A stretch of DNA of 64,000 bases from Arthrobacter sp. UM1 (GCF_020483305.1 NZ_JACWAB010000002.1:186001-250000), one strand, 5' to 3'; shown: positions 1 through 8,335, numbered from the stretch's first letter. The notes: generated from the sequence alone by a model not told the origin. Numbers and translations are program-made.

Positions 1-116
1 CGCCGGGTGCGCGTCTGCGGGATCACATCCGCAGGTCCTCGTCGCCGGACCATAAAGCCGTAGAGTGTTTTGCATCTGTTCTGTTTTTCAAAGCGCGAGA
101 GCGATGTGATCACCCG
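1..116. other. Leading non-coding stretch before the first gene
   Basis: No gene is visible here. A short inverted repeat (CTGCGG at 15-20 and CCGCAG at 29-34) could be the tail of a terminator for an upstream gene outside the window. A TAGAGT hexamer at 61-66 could serve as a -10 element for the next gene, but no good -35 precedes it. Confidence 0.3.
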
Positions 117-659
117 ATGCGAGACCTCACCGCCTTCCAGGGGCACGGCTATGACAAGGGCCGGGGGAAGATGACCCAGGCGGCCTGGCTCGCCGTGCAG
201 GGGGCGGTGCTCCAGCACTGGTGGTGTCCGCCGAAGGTGAGAATCGCCGTGCTGAGGGCGTTCGGCGCGCGGATTGGCCGCAACTGCCTCGTGCGCCACC
301 GGGTGCGCATCCACTGGCCCTGGAAGCTCGAGCTCGCGGACGCCGTCTGGATCGGCGAGGGCGCGTGGATCCTCAACCTCGAGCCCGTGAGGATCGGCAG
401 CAACACGTGCCTGTCCCAGGAGGTGTTCGTCTGCACGGGCAGCCACCTCTTCGAGGACGACGCCTTCGAGTTCGACAACGCTCCTATCACCATCGGCGCG
501 CGCACCTGGCTCGCGGCCCGCTCCACGGTGCTCCGCGGCGTGACGGTGGGCGACGACGTCCTCGTGGGCGCCCAGGCCCTCGTGGTCAAGGACGTCCCCG
601 ACGGCGCACGGGTTCTGGCTCCCAAGGGTGAGGTGCGCGAAGGAGGCCGGGCTCGGTGA
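117..659 (+). CDS. WcaF-type polysaccharide O-acetyltransferase (left-handed beta-helix)
   Basis: 180-aa protein of the hexapeptide-repeat acyltransferase superfamily, closest in layout to WcaF of colanic acid synthesis. It probably transfers an acetyl group from acetyl-CoA to a sugar hydroxyl of the exopolysaccharide in the cytoplasm. The N-terminus (MRDLTAF) fits the MxDLxxF opening typical of WcaF, which supports the ATG at 117 over the internal ATG at 171. Hexapeptide turns run from about residue 75 to 165, with the catalytic-type histidine in CTGSHLF and a closing hexapeptide around VGDDVLVGA. The stop overlaps the GTG of the next glycosyltransferase by 4 nt (GTGA), so the two are translationally coupled. 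Family call is firm; the acceptor sugar is unknown. Confidence 0.85.
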   Translation: MRDLTAFQGHGYDKGRGKMTQAAWLAVQGAVLQHWWCPPKVRIAVLRAFGARIGRNCLVRHRVRIHWPWKLELADAVWIGEGAWILNLEPVRIGSNTCLSQEVFVCTGSHLFEDDAFEFDNAPITIGARTWLAARSTVLRGVTVGDDVLVGAQALVVKDVPDGARVLAPKGEVREGGRAR

Positions 660-1786
660 GGATTCTCCACGTGGTCACCCTCGTCTCTCCCGACGGCGAG
701 CTCGGAGGCCCTCTCCGGGTGGCAGTGACGCAGTTGAGAGAGCTCCAGCGGAAGGGGCATGAGGTCCTGCTCGTCGCGGGCGCTCGCGGGTTCGAGGGCA
801 CCCTGCCAGACGTGTACCAGGGCGTTCCGGTTAAGCTCTTCCCCGCTGTGCAGGCCGTGCCCGGAACCGGGTTCGCCGGAGTGGCGGCGCCCGGCATGGT
901 CCCGTGGCTCGCGGCGCATGCCGGGGCGTTCGACGCAGTCCACCTGCATTTCGCCCGGGACCTGGTCCTCGTCCCCGCCGCAGCCGTGCTCCTGGCTCGT
1001 CGGATTCCCTTTGCGGCCCAGACCCACGGCATGGTGGTCCCGTCCGCCAAGCGCCTGGCGAAGACGCTCGACGCCCTCATCGTCCGCCGCACCCTGCGGA
1101 CCGCGCGGACCGTGTTCGCGCTGGTCCCCAAGGAGAAGCGGGAGCTCGGCGAGGTGGAGCCGAGGGGGCGGTACGAGGTCCTGCCGAATGGGCTGGACCT
1201 CTCCGTGCCCGCCCCGGCTGCGGACCCGGCCTCGTCCCGAGACGTCCTCTTCCTGGCGCGGATGGCGCCGCGGAAGCGCCCCATGGACTTCGCGGAGGCG
1301 GCGGCCCGCCTGGCCCGGGAGTTCCCCGAGTGGACGTTCTCGCTCGTCGGCCCGGACGAGGGCGAGGCGGACGCCGTCCTCGAGTTCTGCCGGTCCCGCC
1401 CCGAGCTGCAGGGGCGGGTGCGCTGGGAGGGGCCGCTGCTCCCGGAGCTGACCGCGGTCCGGATGGCGGAGGCGGCGGTCTACGTGCTTCCCGCGGAGAA
1501 CGAGCCGTTCGGCATGACGGTCATCGAGGCGCAGCGGGCGGGTCTGCCGGCGGTGTTCCGGACGGACTGCGGGCTCGCGGAGGGGGCGCGCGCCGCAGGA
1601 GCCGCCGCCCTGTACGAATCCGGCGCCGAGGGGCTCGCCGAGGCTCTGCGCCCCCTGCTCGCCTCGGCGGAGCTGCGCTGTGAGCTCGGCCGACGCGGAC
1701 GGGCGCATGTCGAGTCCGTCTTCGGCATCGAGCAGGTGGCCGATCGCCTCGTCGGCGCCTATTCCGGCCTGCATTCGCGGGGCTGA
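656..1786 (+). CDS. Glycosyltransferase family 4 (GT-B fold)
   Basis: 376-aa retaining glycosyltransferase. The N-terminus has the GT4 opening (RILHVVTLVSPDGELGGPLRV) with a glycine-rich acceptor loop. The C-terminal donor domain starts near residue 195 (DVLFLARMAPRKRP) and carries the E-x7-E signature in ENEPFGMTVIEAQ, residues about 281-294. The GTG start overlaps the acetyltransferase stop (GTGA). It presumably adds one sugar to the lipid-linked repeat unit on the cytoplasmic face of the membrane. Donor and acceptor cannot be read from the sequence. Confidence 0.88.
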   Translation: MRILHVVTLVSPDGELGGPLRVAVTQLRELQRKGHEVLLVAGARGFEGTLPDVYQGVPVKLFPAVQAVPGTGFAGVAAPGMVPWLAAHAGAFDAVHLHFARDLVLVPAAAVLLARRIPFAAQTHGMVVPSAKRLAKTLDALIVRRTLRTARTVFALVPKEKRELGEVEPRGRYEVLPNGLDLSVPAPAADPASSRDVLFLARMAPRKRPMDFAEAAARLAREFPEWTFSLVGPDEGEADAVLEFCRSRPELQGRVRWEGPLLPELTAVRMAEAAVYVLPAENEPFGMTVIEAQRAGLPAVFRTDCGLAEGARAAGAAALYESGAEGLAEALRPLLASAELRCELGRRGRAHVESVFGIEQVADRLVGAYSGLHSRG

Positions 1787-1887
1787 CGCGGGCGCGATTG
1801 ATAGAATAACGCCATGCGGGTTCCCCGCCGCTCCGGCCGTCCCCGGGCCACTCCGCCGTCCCCCGACACTGTGAAGGAACCTGCCGC

Positions 1888-2625
1888 ATGTCCTCCAAAC
1901 GCGCCGGAATCATCGCGCTCATCGTCCTCGCCGTTCTGGTCGCAGGCCTCGGGGCCTTCGTCCTCCAGAAGCAGCGGCAGACCCCGCCGCCACCGGCCGA
2001 GGCGGCCAGCGTGCCGCTGCACACCTATGCGGCGGATCGGCGGGTGAAGCTCGAGGTCTACGGAGACTCGATCAGCCAGGGAAGCTCCCGGGCGTTCGCT
2101 TACGGAGACTTCGGCAAGACCAGCTGGGCCTACTACCTCAAGGGCAGCGAATTCGAGTACGGCGGCGGGTACGCGCAGGGCGGCATGACCTCGGCGCAGA
2201 TCCTCAAGGACCGTGTGGCCGGCCAGGCCGAGCGGGACGCGCTCCTCATCGAGCTCGGGACCAATGACCTCCGCAGCAGCGCGAGCTTCGAGGACAAGCA
2301 TTCCGAGTTCATGTCCAACGTGGACGCCATCGTGAAGAAGCGGGGCTACAAGCCCGCCAAGGTCGTGGTCATGGCGGTGGGCCCCGTCTCGTGGCCCGGC
2401 CCGGCGGCGGTGGTGCAGTGGAACAGCGCCACCCGCGCGGCGGCCAAGAACCGCGGCTACGCGTTCATCGACCCGTGGCAGGGGCTGAGGAACGAGGACG
2501 GGAGCATGGTCTCGCAGGACGACTTCCTCGACGGCATCCACCCGAACGAGTCCGGGGCCAAGAAGCTCTCCGCCAACATGTTCCAGGAGCTCAAGAAGGC
2601 GGGGTTCACGCCGAAGGGCGCGTGA
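1888..2625 (+). CDS. Membrane-anchored SGNH/GDSL hydrolase
   Basis: 245-aa protein with an N-terminal hydrophobic segment (residues about 6-26) that acts as a signal anchor or signal peptide, so the catalytic part is likely outside the membrane. SGNH blocks are clear: GDSIS with nucleophile Ser61, GTND (Gly124, Asn126) and DGIHPN with Asp215 and His218. Members are esterases, deacetylases or acyltransferases. In this context removal or transfer of O-acyl groups on secreted polysaccharide is the most likely role, by inference. A ribosome binding site (AAGGAA) lies 8 nt before the ATG. The 101-nt gap upstream contains an AT-rich TAGAAT hexamer at 1802-1807. Confidence 0.85.
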   Translation: MSSKRAGIIALIVLAVLVAGLGAFVLQKQRQTPPPPAEAASVPLHTYAADRRVKLEVYGDSISQGSSRAFAYGDFGKTSWAYYLKGSEFEYGGGYAQGGMTSAQILKDRVAGQAERDALLIELGTNDLRSSASFEDKHSEFMSNVDAIVKKRGYKPAKVVVMAVGPVSWPGPAAVVQWNSATRAAAKNRGYAFIDPWQGLRNEDGSMVSQDDFLDGIHPNESGAKKLSANMFQELKKAGFTPKGA

Positions 2626-2670
2626 CCCGAACGGCGGCAGGCCCGAACGGCAGCAGGCCCGAACACCTGG
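2626..2670. repeat. 16-bp tandem repeat, 2.8 copies
   Basis: CCCGAACGGCGGCAGG (2626-2641) is followed directly by CCCGAACGGCAGCAGG (2642-2657) and a partial third copy CCCGAACACCTGG (2658-2670). It begins inside the stop region of the SGNH hydrolase and lies between convergent genes. No function is evident. Confidence 0.8.
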
Positions 2671-2682
2671 AAGCCGCCCTGC

Positions 2683-2724
2683 GCGCTGCCGCGGCCTCCC
2701 CGACAGGGAAGGCCGCGGCAGCGC
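2683..2724. terminator. Bidirectional terminator between convergent genes
   Basis: A 15-bp perfect inverted repeat (arms 2683-2697 and 2710-2724) with a 12-nt loop lies between the plus-strand SGNH hydrolase and the minus-strand GT2 gene. There is no U-run, as is common in high-GC actinobacteria. Confidence 0.7.
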
Positions 2725-2765
2725 CGGGTCTCGGCGGAGGGAGCGAGGGGCTCAGCCGGACGGAG

Positions 2766-3665
2766 CTACAGATCGAGGATGCGCTCCGGCGTGACGCGGC
2801 CCCGGAGGAGGTCGCCGAGGGCCAGCAGATTCCCCTTGAGCCTCAGCCGCCTCCACTCCCGCTCCGGGCCCCAGATGGACCCCACCGCGTTCTTCCCGAC
2901 GACGAGCACCACGCCCGGCAGATCCCGCCTGTCCACGTGGCCTTTCTGGTGCAGATGGGCCCAGTTGGACACGAACGAGTACCCGAACCGCACGTGAGAC
3001 TGCCGTCCCCCGGAGGCGTCCCGGCGGTGAGCGATGACGACGGCGGGGTCCCGGTAGATGCGGCGGCCGGCCTTCATGAGAGCGCGGGCGAGGTCCGTGT
3101 CCTCGAGCCAGCTGTAGAGCGGAAGCCGCTCGTCGAACCGGAACCGGTTGAAGTCCTCAAGCCGGAAGACCATGTTGCACCCGTAGAGCTGGTTGTGGGG
3201 CTCCGCTGGGCCGGGACTCTGCGCGGCGTCGTCGCGCAGCGAGCGCTCCAGCGCCTCTGTGATCTCGGCGTCGGAGAGATTCGGCAGCCTTCCGGTTCCC
3301 TCCAGGACGACCCGGCCGGTCATGGCGGAGGAGTCCGGGTGCTCCGCGAAATGCCTCTCCACCCGGGCGAAGAAGTCGCGGCGGGGGACCGAGTCGTCGT
3401 CGAGGAACGCAACGGTGTCCGGCGCGGTGGTCAACGCGTCCACGCCCTTGTTGCGCTGCGCGGAGGAGCCCCGCGCGCCGAGCGCGATGACCACGGGGAA
3501 CGGGAACGGCTCGCGGGCCGCGGGCGGGATGTCGGACTCGGCGGGTGCGGAGATGACCAGCTCGGACGGGTGCGGGTCCAGCTCTCGGAGGGAGTCGAGG
3601 AGCTTGGTCAGGGTCTCGTGCCGGTTGACCGTGGCCACGACGAGGGCGTGCTTCATGAGGGTCAT
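2766..3665 (-). CDS. Glycosyltransferase family 2
   Basis: 299-aa GT-A-type glycosyltransferase. The N-terminus (HALVVATVNR) starts a nucleotide-binding fold, and the metal-binding DxD region is the DDD at residues 89-91 (FLDDDS). A later WLEDTDLARAL block matches the ED-type catalytic region of GT2 proteins. It is probably a cytoplasmic, membrane-associated enzyme of repeat-unit assembly. The first ATG has AGAGG just upstream; an alternative ATG nine nt downstream (MKHALVV) is equally plausible. The minus-strand gene downstream of a nucleotide-sugar dehydrogenase (67-nt gap) suggests co-transcription. Confidence 0.88.
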   Translation of the reverse strand: MTLMKHALVVATVNRHETLTKLLDSLRELDPHPSELVISAPAESDIPPAAREPFPFPVVIALGARGSSAQRNKGVDALTTAPDTVAFLDDDSVPRRDFFARVERHFAEHPDSSAMTGRVVLEGTGRLPNLSDAEITEALERSLRDDAAQSPGPAEPHNQLYGCNMVFRLEDFNRFRFDERLPLYSWLEDTDLARALMKAGRRIYRDPAVVIAHRRDASGGRQSHVRFGYSFVSNWAHLHQKGHVDRRDLPGVVLVVGKNAVGSIWGPEREWRRLRLKGNLLALGDLLRGRVTPERILDL

Positions 3666-3732
3666 GCCTCTTCTTCGGATCGGGTGCGGGTGGACACCGG
3701 GGATCGCGGGGAAGGGGAATGAGAGGGGAGGG

Positions 3733-5055
3733 TCAGCGCCCCACGCCCTGGTACGTCCATCCGGCTGAGGCGAACGCCTCCCGGTCCAGGACGTTCCGCC
3801 CGTCGAAGACCCGGCGCCCCCTGACGTGGGGCTCGAGGTCCGCGGGCGTGAGCGAGCGGTACTCCGTCCATTCTGTCAGCACTGCCACGATGTCCGCGTC
3901 GGAGACCGCCGCCTCCATCGAGTCCGTGTAGCTCAGCTCGGGGAAGCGCCGCCGGGAGTTCTCGACCGCCTCCGGGTCGGTGACCCGGACCGTGGCGCCC
4001 TGGAGCTGGAGCTGCTGGGCGATGCTGAGCGCGGGGGAGTCCCGGACGTCGTCGGAGAAGGGCTTGAAGGCAGTGCCGAGGACGCCCACGGTCACGCCGA
4101 TGAGGGAGCCCCCGGCCATCTGCCGCATGGCCTCGACGGCGCGGGAGCGGCGCCGCATGTTGATGAGGTCGATCTCGCGGAGGAACGTGAGGGCCTCCTC
4201 GGCGCCGAGCTCTCCGGCGCGGGCGGAGAACGCCCGGATGTCCTTGGGCAGGCAGCCGCCGCCGAACCCGATGCCGGCGTTGAGGAACTTCCGGCCGATG
4301 CGCTCGTCGTGGCCGATGGCGTCCGCCAGCTGGGTCACGTTGGCTCCCGAGACCTCGCACATCTCGGCCATGGCGTTGACGAAGCTGATCTTCGTGGCCA
4401 GGAAGGAGTTGGCGGCCGTCTTGACGAGCTCGGCGGTGGGGAGGTTGACCACGAGCCGGGGAGTGCCCGCCTCGATCGCGGAGGCGTAGACGGCGTCGAG
4501 GAGCTCGGCGGCACGGGAGGGCGCGTCCGGATCGGCCACGCCGTAGACCAGCCGGTCCGGGCGCAGCGTGTCCTCCACGGCGTGCCCTTCGCGGAGGAAC
4601 TCGGGGTTCCACGCGACGGTGAGGTCCGGGCGGGAGGCCGCCACCTCGCGGGAGAGGCGCTCGGCGGTGCCGACGGGAACCGTGGACTTGCCCACGAGAA
4701 CGGCGCCCTCCTTGGCCACGGAGGCGATCGAGGCGAACGCGGCGTCCACGTAGTCGAGATTGGCGCGGTGCTCGCCCTCGCGCTGCGGGGTGCCCACGCA
4801 GATGAAGTGGAGGTCCGCCTCGGCGGCGGCGTGGAAGTCCGTGGAGAACTCCAGGCTGCCGTTCTCCTGGTCCCGGAGCAGGAGCTCGGGCAGTCCCGGC
4901 TCGAAGAACGGGGCCGTGCCGGACTCGAGGGAGCGGATCTTGTTCGCGTCGATGTCGAGCCCCACCACCCGGTGCCCGAGGCTGGCCATGCTGGCGGCAT
5001 GCACCGCTCCCAGGTATCCGCATCCGACCACTGACATCGTCACGTTCTGCTGCAC
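3733..5055 (-). CDS. UDP-glucose/GDP-mannose dehydrogenase family protein (probable UDP-glucose 6-dehydrogenase)
   Basis: 440-aa NAD-dependent nucleotide-sugar dehydrogenase that oxidises the C6 hydroxyl to a carboxylate, probably UDP-glucose to UDP-glucuronate. The Rossmann motif GCGYLG is near the N-terminus. FGGGCLPKD holds the catalytic cysteine, with the family Lys and Asn upstream (ELVKTAANSFLATKISF). A C-terminal UDP-binding domain (VLGTAFKPFSDDVRDSP) is present. I chose the GTG at 5055 because AGAGGAG sits 9 nt upstream; the frame stays open further upstream without support. The gene faces away from the tRNA-Gln gene. The second dehydrogenase at 24.1-25.4 kb is of a different subgroup. 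Confidence 0.88.
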   Translation of the reverse strand: MQQNVTMSVVGCGYLGAVHAASMASLGHRVVGLDIDANKIRSLESGTAPFFEPGLPELLLRDQENGSLEFSTDFHAAAEADLHFICVGTPQREGEHRANLDYVDAAFASIASVAKEGAVLVGKSTVPVGTAERLSREVAASRPDLTVAWNPEFLREGHAVEDTLRPDRLVYGVADPDAPSRAAELLDAVYASAIEAGTPRLVVNLPTAELVKTAANSFLATKISFVNAMAEMCEVSGANVTQLADAIGHDERIGRKFLNAGIGFGGGCLPKDIRAFSARAGELGAEEALTFLREIDLINMRRRSRAVEAMRQMAGGSLIGVTVGVLGTAFKPFSDDVRDSPALSIAQQLQLQGATVRVTDPEAVENSRRRFPELSYTDSMEAAVSDADIVAVLTEWTEYRSLTPADLEPHVRGRRVFDGRNVLDREAFASAGWTYQGVGR

Positions 5056-5164
5056 GCTCGGCTTCTCCTCTGCGGTGTGCGGTCCCGTTTGCGGCGGCCG
5101 CGGAACGGGCCCGCGCCGCCGTCTGACTCCCGTTCTCCCACCCGGGAGCAGACCGGTAGAAAGG

Positions 5165-5193
5165 TGCGAGTGAAGAACCGGTGATGGCATAAT
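5165..5193 (+). promoter_or_regulatory. Possible tRNA-Gln promoter
   Basis: CATAAT at 5188-5193 lies about 32 nt before the tRNA. The hexamer 17 nt upstream (TGCGAG, 5165-5170) is a weak -35 match. The call rests mainly on the AT-rich -10 in an otherwise GC-rich gap. Confidence 0.35.
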
Positions 5194-5224
5194 GAACTTT
5201 TGCGCCACCGGCGAGGCGGCGCGC

Positions 5225-5296
5225 TCCGCCCTGGTGTAACGGCAGCACGCCGGCCTTTGGAGCCGTGCAGTTTAGGTTCGAATCCTAAGGGCGGAA
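5225..5296 (+). tRNA. tRNA-Gln (anticodon UUG)
   Basis: A 72-nt cloverleaf. The acceptor stem pairs TCCGCCC (5225-5231) with GGGCGGA (5289-5295), with discriminator A at 5296. The D stem is GTG/CAC and the T arm is TTAGG-TTCGAAT-CCTAA. The anticodon loop CTTTGGA (5255-5261) has anticodon TTG at 5257-5259. The outermost anticodon-stem pair (5250 with 5266) is a C:U mismatch. CCA is not encoded. It sits just upstream of glmU, as I recall from Arthrobacter relatives. Confidence 0.93.
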
Positions 5297-5350
5297 CTCT
5301 AGGCTGGAGCCCAGAGCAATCAACGAATGCCGCGGAGCGAGGAGTCCCCT

Positions 5351-6784
5351 GTGAGCGATTCACCCCGTCCCTCAGTCATCGTCCTGGCCGCAGGCGCAGG
5401 CACGCGCATGAAGTCTGAGAAGCCCAAGATCATGCATGAGATCGGCGGCCGCTCCATGGTCGGGCACGCGCTCCGCGCCGCCGAGGGACTGTCCCCGGAG
5501 AAGATCGCCGTGGTCGTCCGCCATCAGCGGGACCGCGTGGTGGAGCACATCTCCCGGCTGGCCCCGCACGCCGCCATCGCGGACCAGGACGAGGTTCCCG
5601 GAACGGGCCGCGCGGTCCAGGCCGGCCTCGAGGCCCTGGAGAGGGAGGGCGTCACGCGTGGCACCGTCCTCGTGACCAGCGGGGACGTTCCCCTCATGAC
5701 CTCCGAGTCCCTGCAGCGTCTCGCCGAGGACCACGAGTCCGCGGGCAACGCGGTGACCGTGCTGACCGCCGTCGTGCCGGACGCCACGGGCTACGGCCGC
5801 ATCGTTCGGGGCGAGGGCGGCGAGGTGCTCGCCATCGTGGAGCACAAGGACGCCACGGAGGAGCAGCGGGCCATCCGCGAGTTCAACGCGGGCGTGTACG
5901 CGTTCGACATCGAGGTCCTCAAGGACGCCCTCTCCCAGGTCACCACGGACAACGCGCAGGGCGAGATGTACCTGACGGACGTGCTCGGGATCGCCCGCTC
6001 GGCCGGCGGCCGCGTGGCCGCGTCCGTGGTGGAGGACGTCTGGCAGGTCGAGGGCGCCAATGACCGCGTCCAGCTCGCCGCGCTCGGCAAGGAGCTCAAC
6101 CGCCGCACGGTGGAGCGGGCCATGCGGGGCGGCGCCACCGTGGTGGACCCGGACACCACCTGGATTGACGACTCCGTGGTCATCGGCCAGGACGTCACCA
6201 TCCTCCCGAACACGCAGCTGCACGGCGCCACGGAGATCGCCTCCGGCGCGAGCGTGGGGCCGGACACCACGCTCACGGACGTCGTCGTCGGCGAGGGCGC
6301 CTCGGTGGTCCGCACGCACGGCTCCGAGTCCCGCATCGGCGCGGGCGCGTCCGTGGGCCCGTTCGCCTACCTCCGCCCGGGCACCTCGCTGGGGGAGAAG
6401 GGCAAGATCGGCACGTTCGTGGAGACCAAGAACGCGGAGATCGGCAGCGGCTCCAAGGTCCCGCACCTCTCCTACGTCGGCGACGCCACGATCGGCGAGG
6501 GCTCCAACATCGGCGCGGCGAGCGTGTTCGTCAACTACGACGGCGTCAAGAAGCACCGCACCGTGATCGGCAGCCACGTGCGCATGGGCTCGGACAACAT
6601 GTACGTGGCCCCGGTGACGGTGGGGGACGGCGCCTACTCCGGCGCCGGAACCGTGGTCCGCAAGGACGTCCCGGCCGGCGCGCTCGCCATCACCGTGGCG
6701 CCGCAGAGGAACATCGAGCGCTGGGTCACGGAGAACCGTCCCGGCACCGCCGCAGCCGAGGCCGCTGAGAAGGCCTCCGAGTAG
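5351..6784 (+). CDS. glmU: Bifunctional UDP-N-acetylglucosamine pyrophosphorylase / glucosamine-1-phosphate N-acetyltransferase
   Basis: 477-aa cytoplasmic enzyme that makes UDP-GlcNAc for peptidoglycan and polysaccharide synthesis. The N-terminal uridyltransferase carries LAAGAGTRM with KPK. The C-terminal left-handed beta-helix acetyltransferase has the conserved RPGTSLGEKGKIGTFVETKN block and NYDGVKKHRTVIG. The GTG at 5351 is preferred because GAGGAG lies 6 nt upstream; an in-frame ATG at 5327 would add eight residues. It sits between tRNA-Gln and prs, and its product could feed the UDP-GlcNAc-type dehydrogenase in this locus. Confidence 0.97.
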   Translation: MSDSPRPSVIVLAAGAGTRMKSEKPKIMHEIGGRSMVGHALRAAEGLSPEKIAVVVRHQRDRVVEHISRLAPHAAIADQDEVPGTGRAVQAGLEALEREGVTRGTVLVTSGDVPLMTSESLQRLAEDHESAGNAVTVLTAVVPDATGYGRIVRGEGGEVLAIVEHKDATEEQRAIREFNAGVYAFDIEVLKDALSQVTTDNAQGEMYLTDVLGIARSAGGRVAASVVEDVWQVEGANDRVQLAALGKELNRRTVERAMRGGATVVDPDTTWIDDSVVIGQDVTILPNTQLHGATEIASGASVGPDTTLTDVVVGEGASVVRTHGSESRIGAGASVGPFAYLRPGTSLGEKGKIGTFVETKNAEIGSGSKVPHLSYVGDATIGEGSNIGAASVFVNYDGVKKHRTVIGSHVRMGSDNMYVAPVTVGDGAYSGAGTVVRKDVPAGALAITVAPQRNIERWVTENRPGTAAAEAAEKASE

Positions 6785-6832
6785 ACTGAGAACCCCGTCA
6801 GGCATCTGCGAACAGCAAAGGACAACGGCTTC

Positions 6833-7813
6833 ATGAGCGGAATCACCGCGTACGGAGAGAAGAAACTGGTTCTGGCCTCGGGCCGGGCGCACCCCGAGCT
6901 CGCCGCAGAGGTGGCCAAGGAGCTCGGCACCGAGCTGCTCCCGGTGGATGCCTACGACTTCGCGAACGGCGAGATCTACGTCCGCTCCGCGGAGAGCGTC
7001 CGCGGCACGGACGCGTTCGTCATCCAGTCCCACCCGGCTCCGCTCAACAACTGGCTCATGGAGCAGCTCATCATGATCGACTCGATGAAGCGCGCCTCCG
7101 CCAAGCGGATCACCGTGGTCTCGCCGTTCTACCCGTACGCGCGCCAGGACAAGAAGGGCCGCGGCCGCGAGCCGATCTCGGCCCGCCTGGTCTCGGACCT
7201 CTACAAGACGGCCGGCGCGGACCGCATCATGTCCGTGGACCTGCACACGGCCCAGATCCAGGGCTTCTTCGACGGCCCGGTGGACCACCTCATGGCCATC
7301 CCGCTCCTCGCGGACTACATCCGCTCCCGCGTGGGCACGGACAACGTCACCGTGGTCTCCCCGGACACCGGCCGCGTCCGCGTGGCCGAGCAGTGGGCGG
7401 AGATGCTGGGCGGCGCGCCGCTCGCGTTCGTCCACAAGTCGCGCGACCTCACGGTGCCCAACCAGGCCGTCTCCAAGACCGTCGTGGGCCAGATCGAGGG
7501 CCGCACGTGCGTGCTCATCGACGACATGATCGACACCGGCGGAACCATCGCCGGCGCCGTCCAGGTGCTCAAGAACGCCGGCGCCAAGGACGTCATCATC
7601 GCGGCCACGCACGCCGTGTTCTCCCCGCCGGCGGCCCAGCGCCTCGCGGAGTCCGGCGCCCGCGAGGTGGTGGTCACGAACACGCTGCCCATCCCCAACG
7701 AGAAGCGCTTCGAGAACCTCACCGTCCTTTCGATCGCCCCGCTCCTCGCCCGGGCCATCCGAGAGGTCTTCGAGGACGGCTCCGTCACGAGCCTCTTCGA
7801 CGGCAAGGCCTGA
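6833..7813 (+). CDS. prs: Ribose-phosphate pyrophosphokinase
   Basis: 326-aa PRPP synthetase, which converts ribose 5-phosphate and ATP to PRPP for nucleotide, His and Trp synthesis. Visible motifs include the ATP/metal-binding region (YARQDKKGRGREPIS), DLHTAQIQGFFDGPVDHL, and the PRPP-binding loop VLIDDMIDTGGTI. Full length for the family. It lies 48 nt downstream of glmU with AAAGGA upstream of the ATG, so the two probably form an operon. A strong hairpin follows 18 nt after the stop. Confidence 0.97.
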   Translation: MSGITAYGEKKLVLASGRAHPELAAEVAKELGTELLPVDAYDFANGEIYVRSAESVRGTDAFVIQSHPAPLNNWLMEQLIMIDSMKRASAKRITVVSPFYPYARQDKKGRGREPISARLVSDLYKTAGADRIMSVDLHTAQIQGFFDGPVDHLMAIPLLADYIRSRVGTDNVTVVSPDTGRVRVAEQWAEMLGGAPLAFVHKSRDLTVPNQAVSKTVVGQIEGRTCVLIDDMIDTGGTIAGAVQVLKNAGAKDVIIAATHAVFSPPAAQRLAESGAREVVVTNTLPIPNEKRFENLTVLSIAPLLARAIREVFEDGSVTSLFDGKA

Positions 7814-7831
7814 CGGCCTCCGCCTCAGACA

Positions 7832-7888
7832 ACGACGACGGCGCCCGCCGGTTCAGACGGAACCGGCGGGCGCCGTCGTCGTGTTTTA
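7832..7888. terminator. Strong bidirectional terminator (22-bp stem)
   Basis: Perfect 22-bp inverted repeat, arms 7832-7853 and 7861-7882, with a 7-nt loop, followed by GTTTTA on the plus strand. It separates prs from the convergent PqqD-like gene. The TTA at 7886-7888 is also the complement of that gene's stop codon. Confidence 0.93.
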
Positions 7889-8218
7889 GGGGAGGGCGTC
7901 CGGGATGTCCGTCTCTTGCACCGCGAGCCCGAGCTCCTCGAGCTGGCGGAGGAACCCGCCGACGTGCGGGGCGATGCGGCTCTCCGGCTCGCCGAACTCC
8001 TCGGCGAGGGCGCGGATGAGCGACTCCTCGGGCGTCGGGGAGGCTGAGAGCGAGCGCCAGATCGCGAGCGCCGTGCCCTCGAGGGCGACGGGGGAGGACG
8101 CGCTCGGGGCCAGGGCGTAGAGGATCCCTCCGCCCTGGTCAGGGGTGGGCGCCTCTCCGCCGGAGGTCTGCGTGTCGGACGTCTCCGCAACGGATGCCGC
8201 CCGCATCCAACTGCTCAT
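7886..8218 (-). CDS. Stand-alone PqqD-like protein
   Basis: 110-aa protein. The N-terminal 40 residues are low-complexity; the rest matches the PqqD fold in pattern. ALAIWRSL, then TPEESLIRALAEEFG, then FLRQLEELGLA corresponds to the usual strand, recognition helix and L-x-x-L-x-x-x-GL ending. Known PqqD-like domains bind peptides for modifying enzymes, but related proteins also sit in polysaccharide loci next to HprK-like proteins and PF14907 nucleotidyltransferases. Both of those partners occur in this window (25.6 and 21.5 kb). The ATG at 8218 has GAGGAG 7 nt upstream. No peptide precursor or radical-SAM enzyme is visible nearby. The fold call is moderate to good; the function is unknown. 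Confidence 0.72.
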   Translation of the reverse strand: MSSWMRAASVAETSDTQTSGGEAPTPDQGGGILYALAPSASSPVALEGTALAIWRSLSASPTPEESLIRALAEEFGEPESRIAPHVGGFLRQLEELGLAVQETDIPDALP

Positions 8219-8264
8219 GCGCCGTCTCCTCGGGGTCTCGGGCTGGCCAAGCGAACGTCTGGTT

Positions 8265-8293
8265 TTGACGGGTGTTATGACTGCAGGTAAAAT
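8265..8293 (+). promoter_or_regulatory. Sigma-70-type promoter for the glycosyltransferase run
   Basis: TTGACG (8265-8270), a 17-nt spacer, then TAAAAT (8288-8293). This is the best textbook promoter I found in the window. It predicts a transcript start near 8300 and a 35-nt leader before the GTG at 8336. It lies in the divergent gap with the PqqD-like gene. Confidence 0.75.
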
Positions 8294-8335
8294 AATAACG
8301 CCTCTCATCCCCCTTCGTGCGCAGAAAGACCTCAC

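Noticed and set aside
3733-5208. Longer form of the UDP-glucose dehydrogenase starting at 5208
   Set aside because: The extra 51 residues are low complexity and lack homology. GTG at 5055 has a strong ribosome binding site and places the Rossmann motif correctly.
7886-8218. Peptide-modification (RiPP) cluster, suggested by the PqqD-like protein
   Set aside because: No radical-SAM, YcaO, LanB/M or lasso cyclase gene and no precursor peptide is near; the neighbours are glycosyltransferases.
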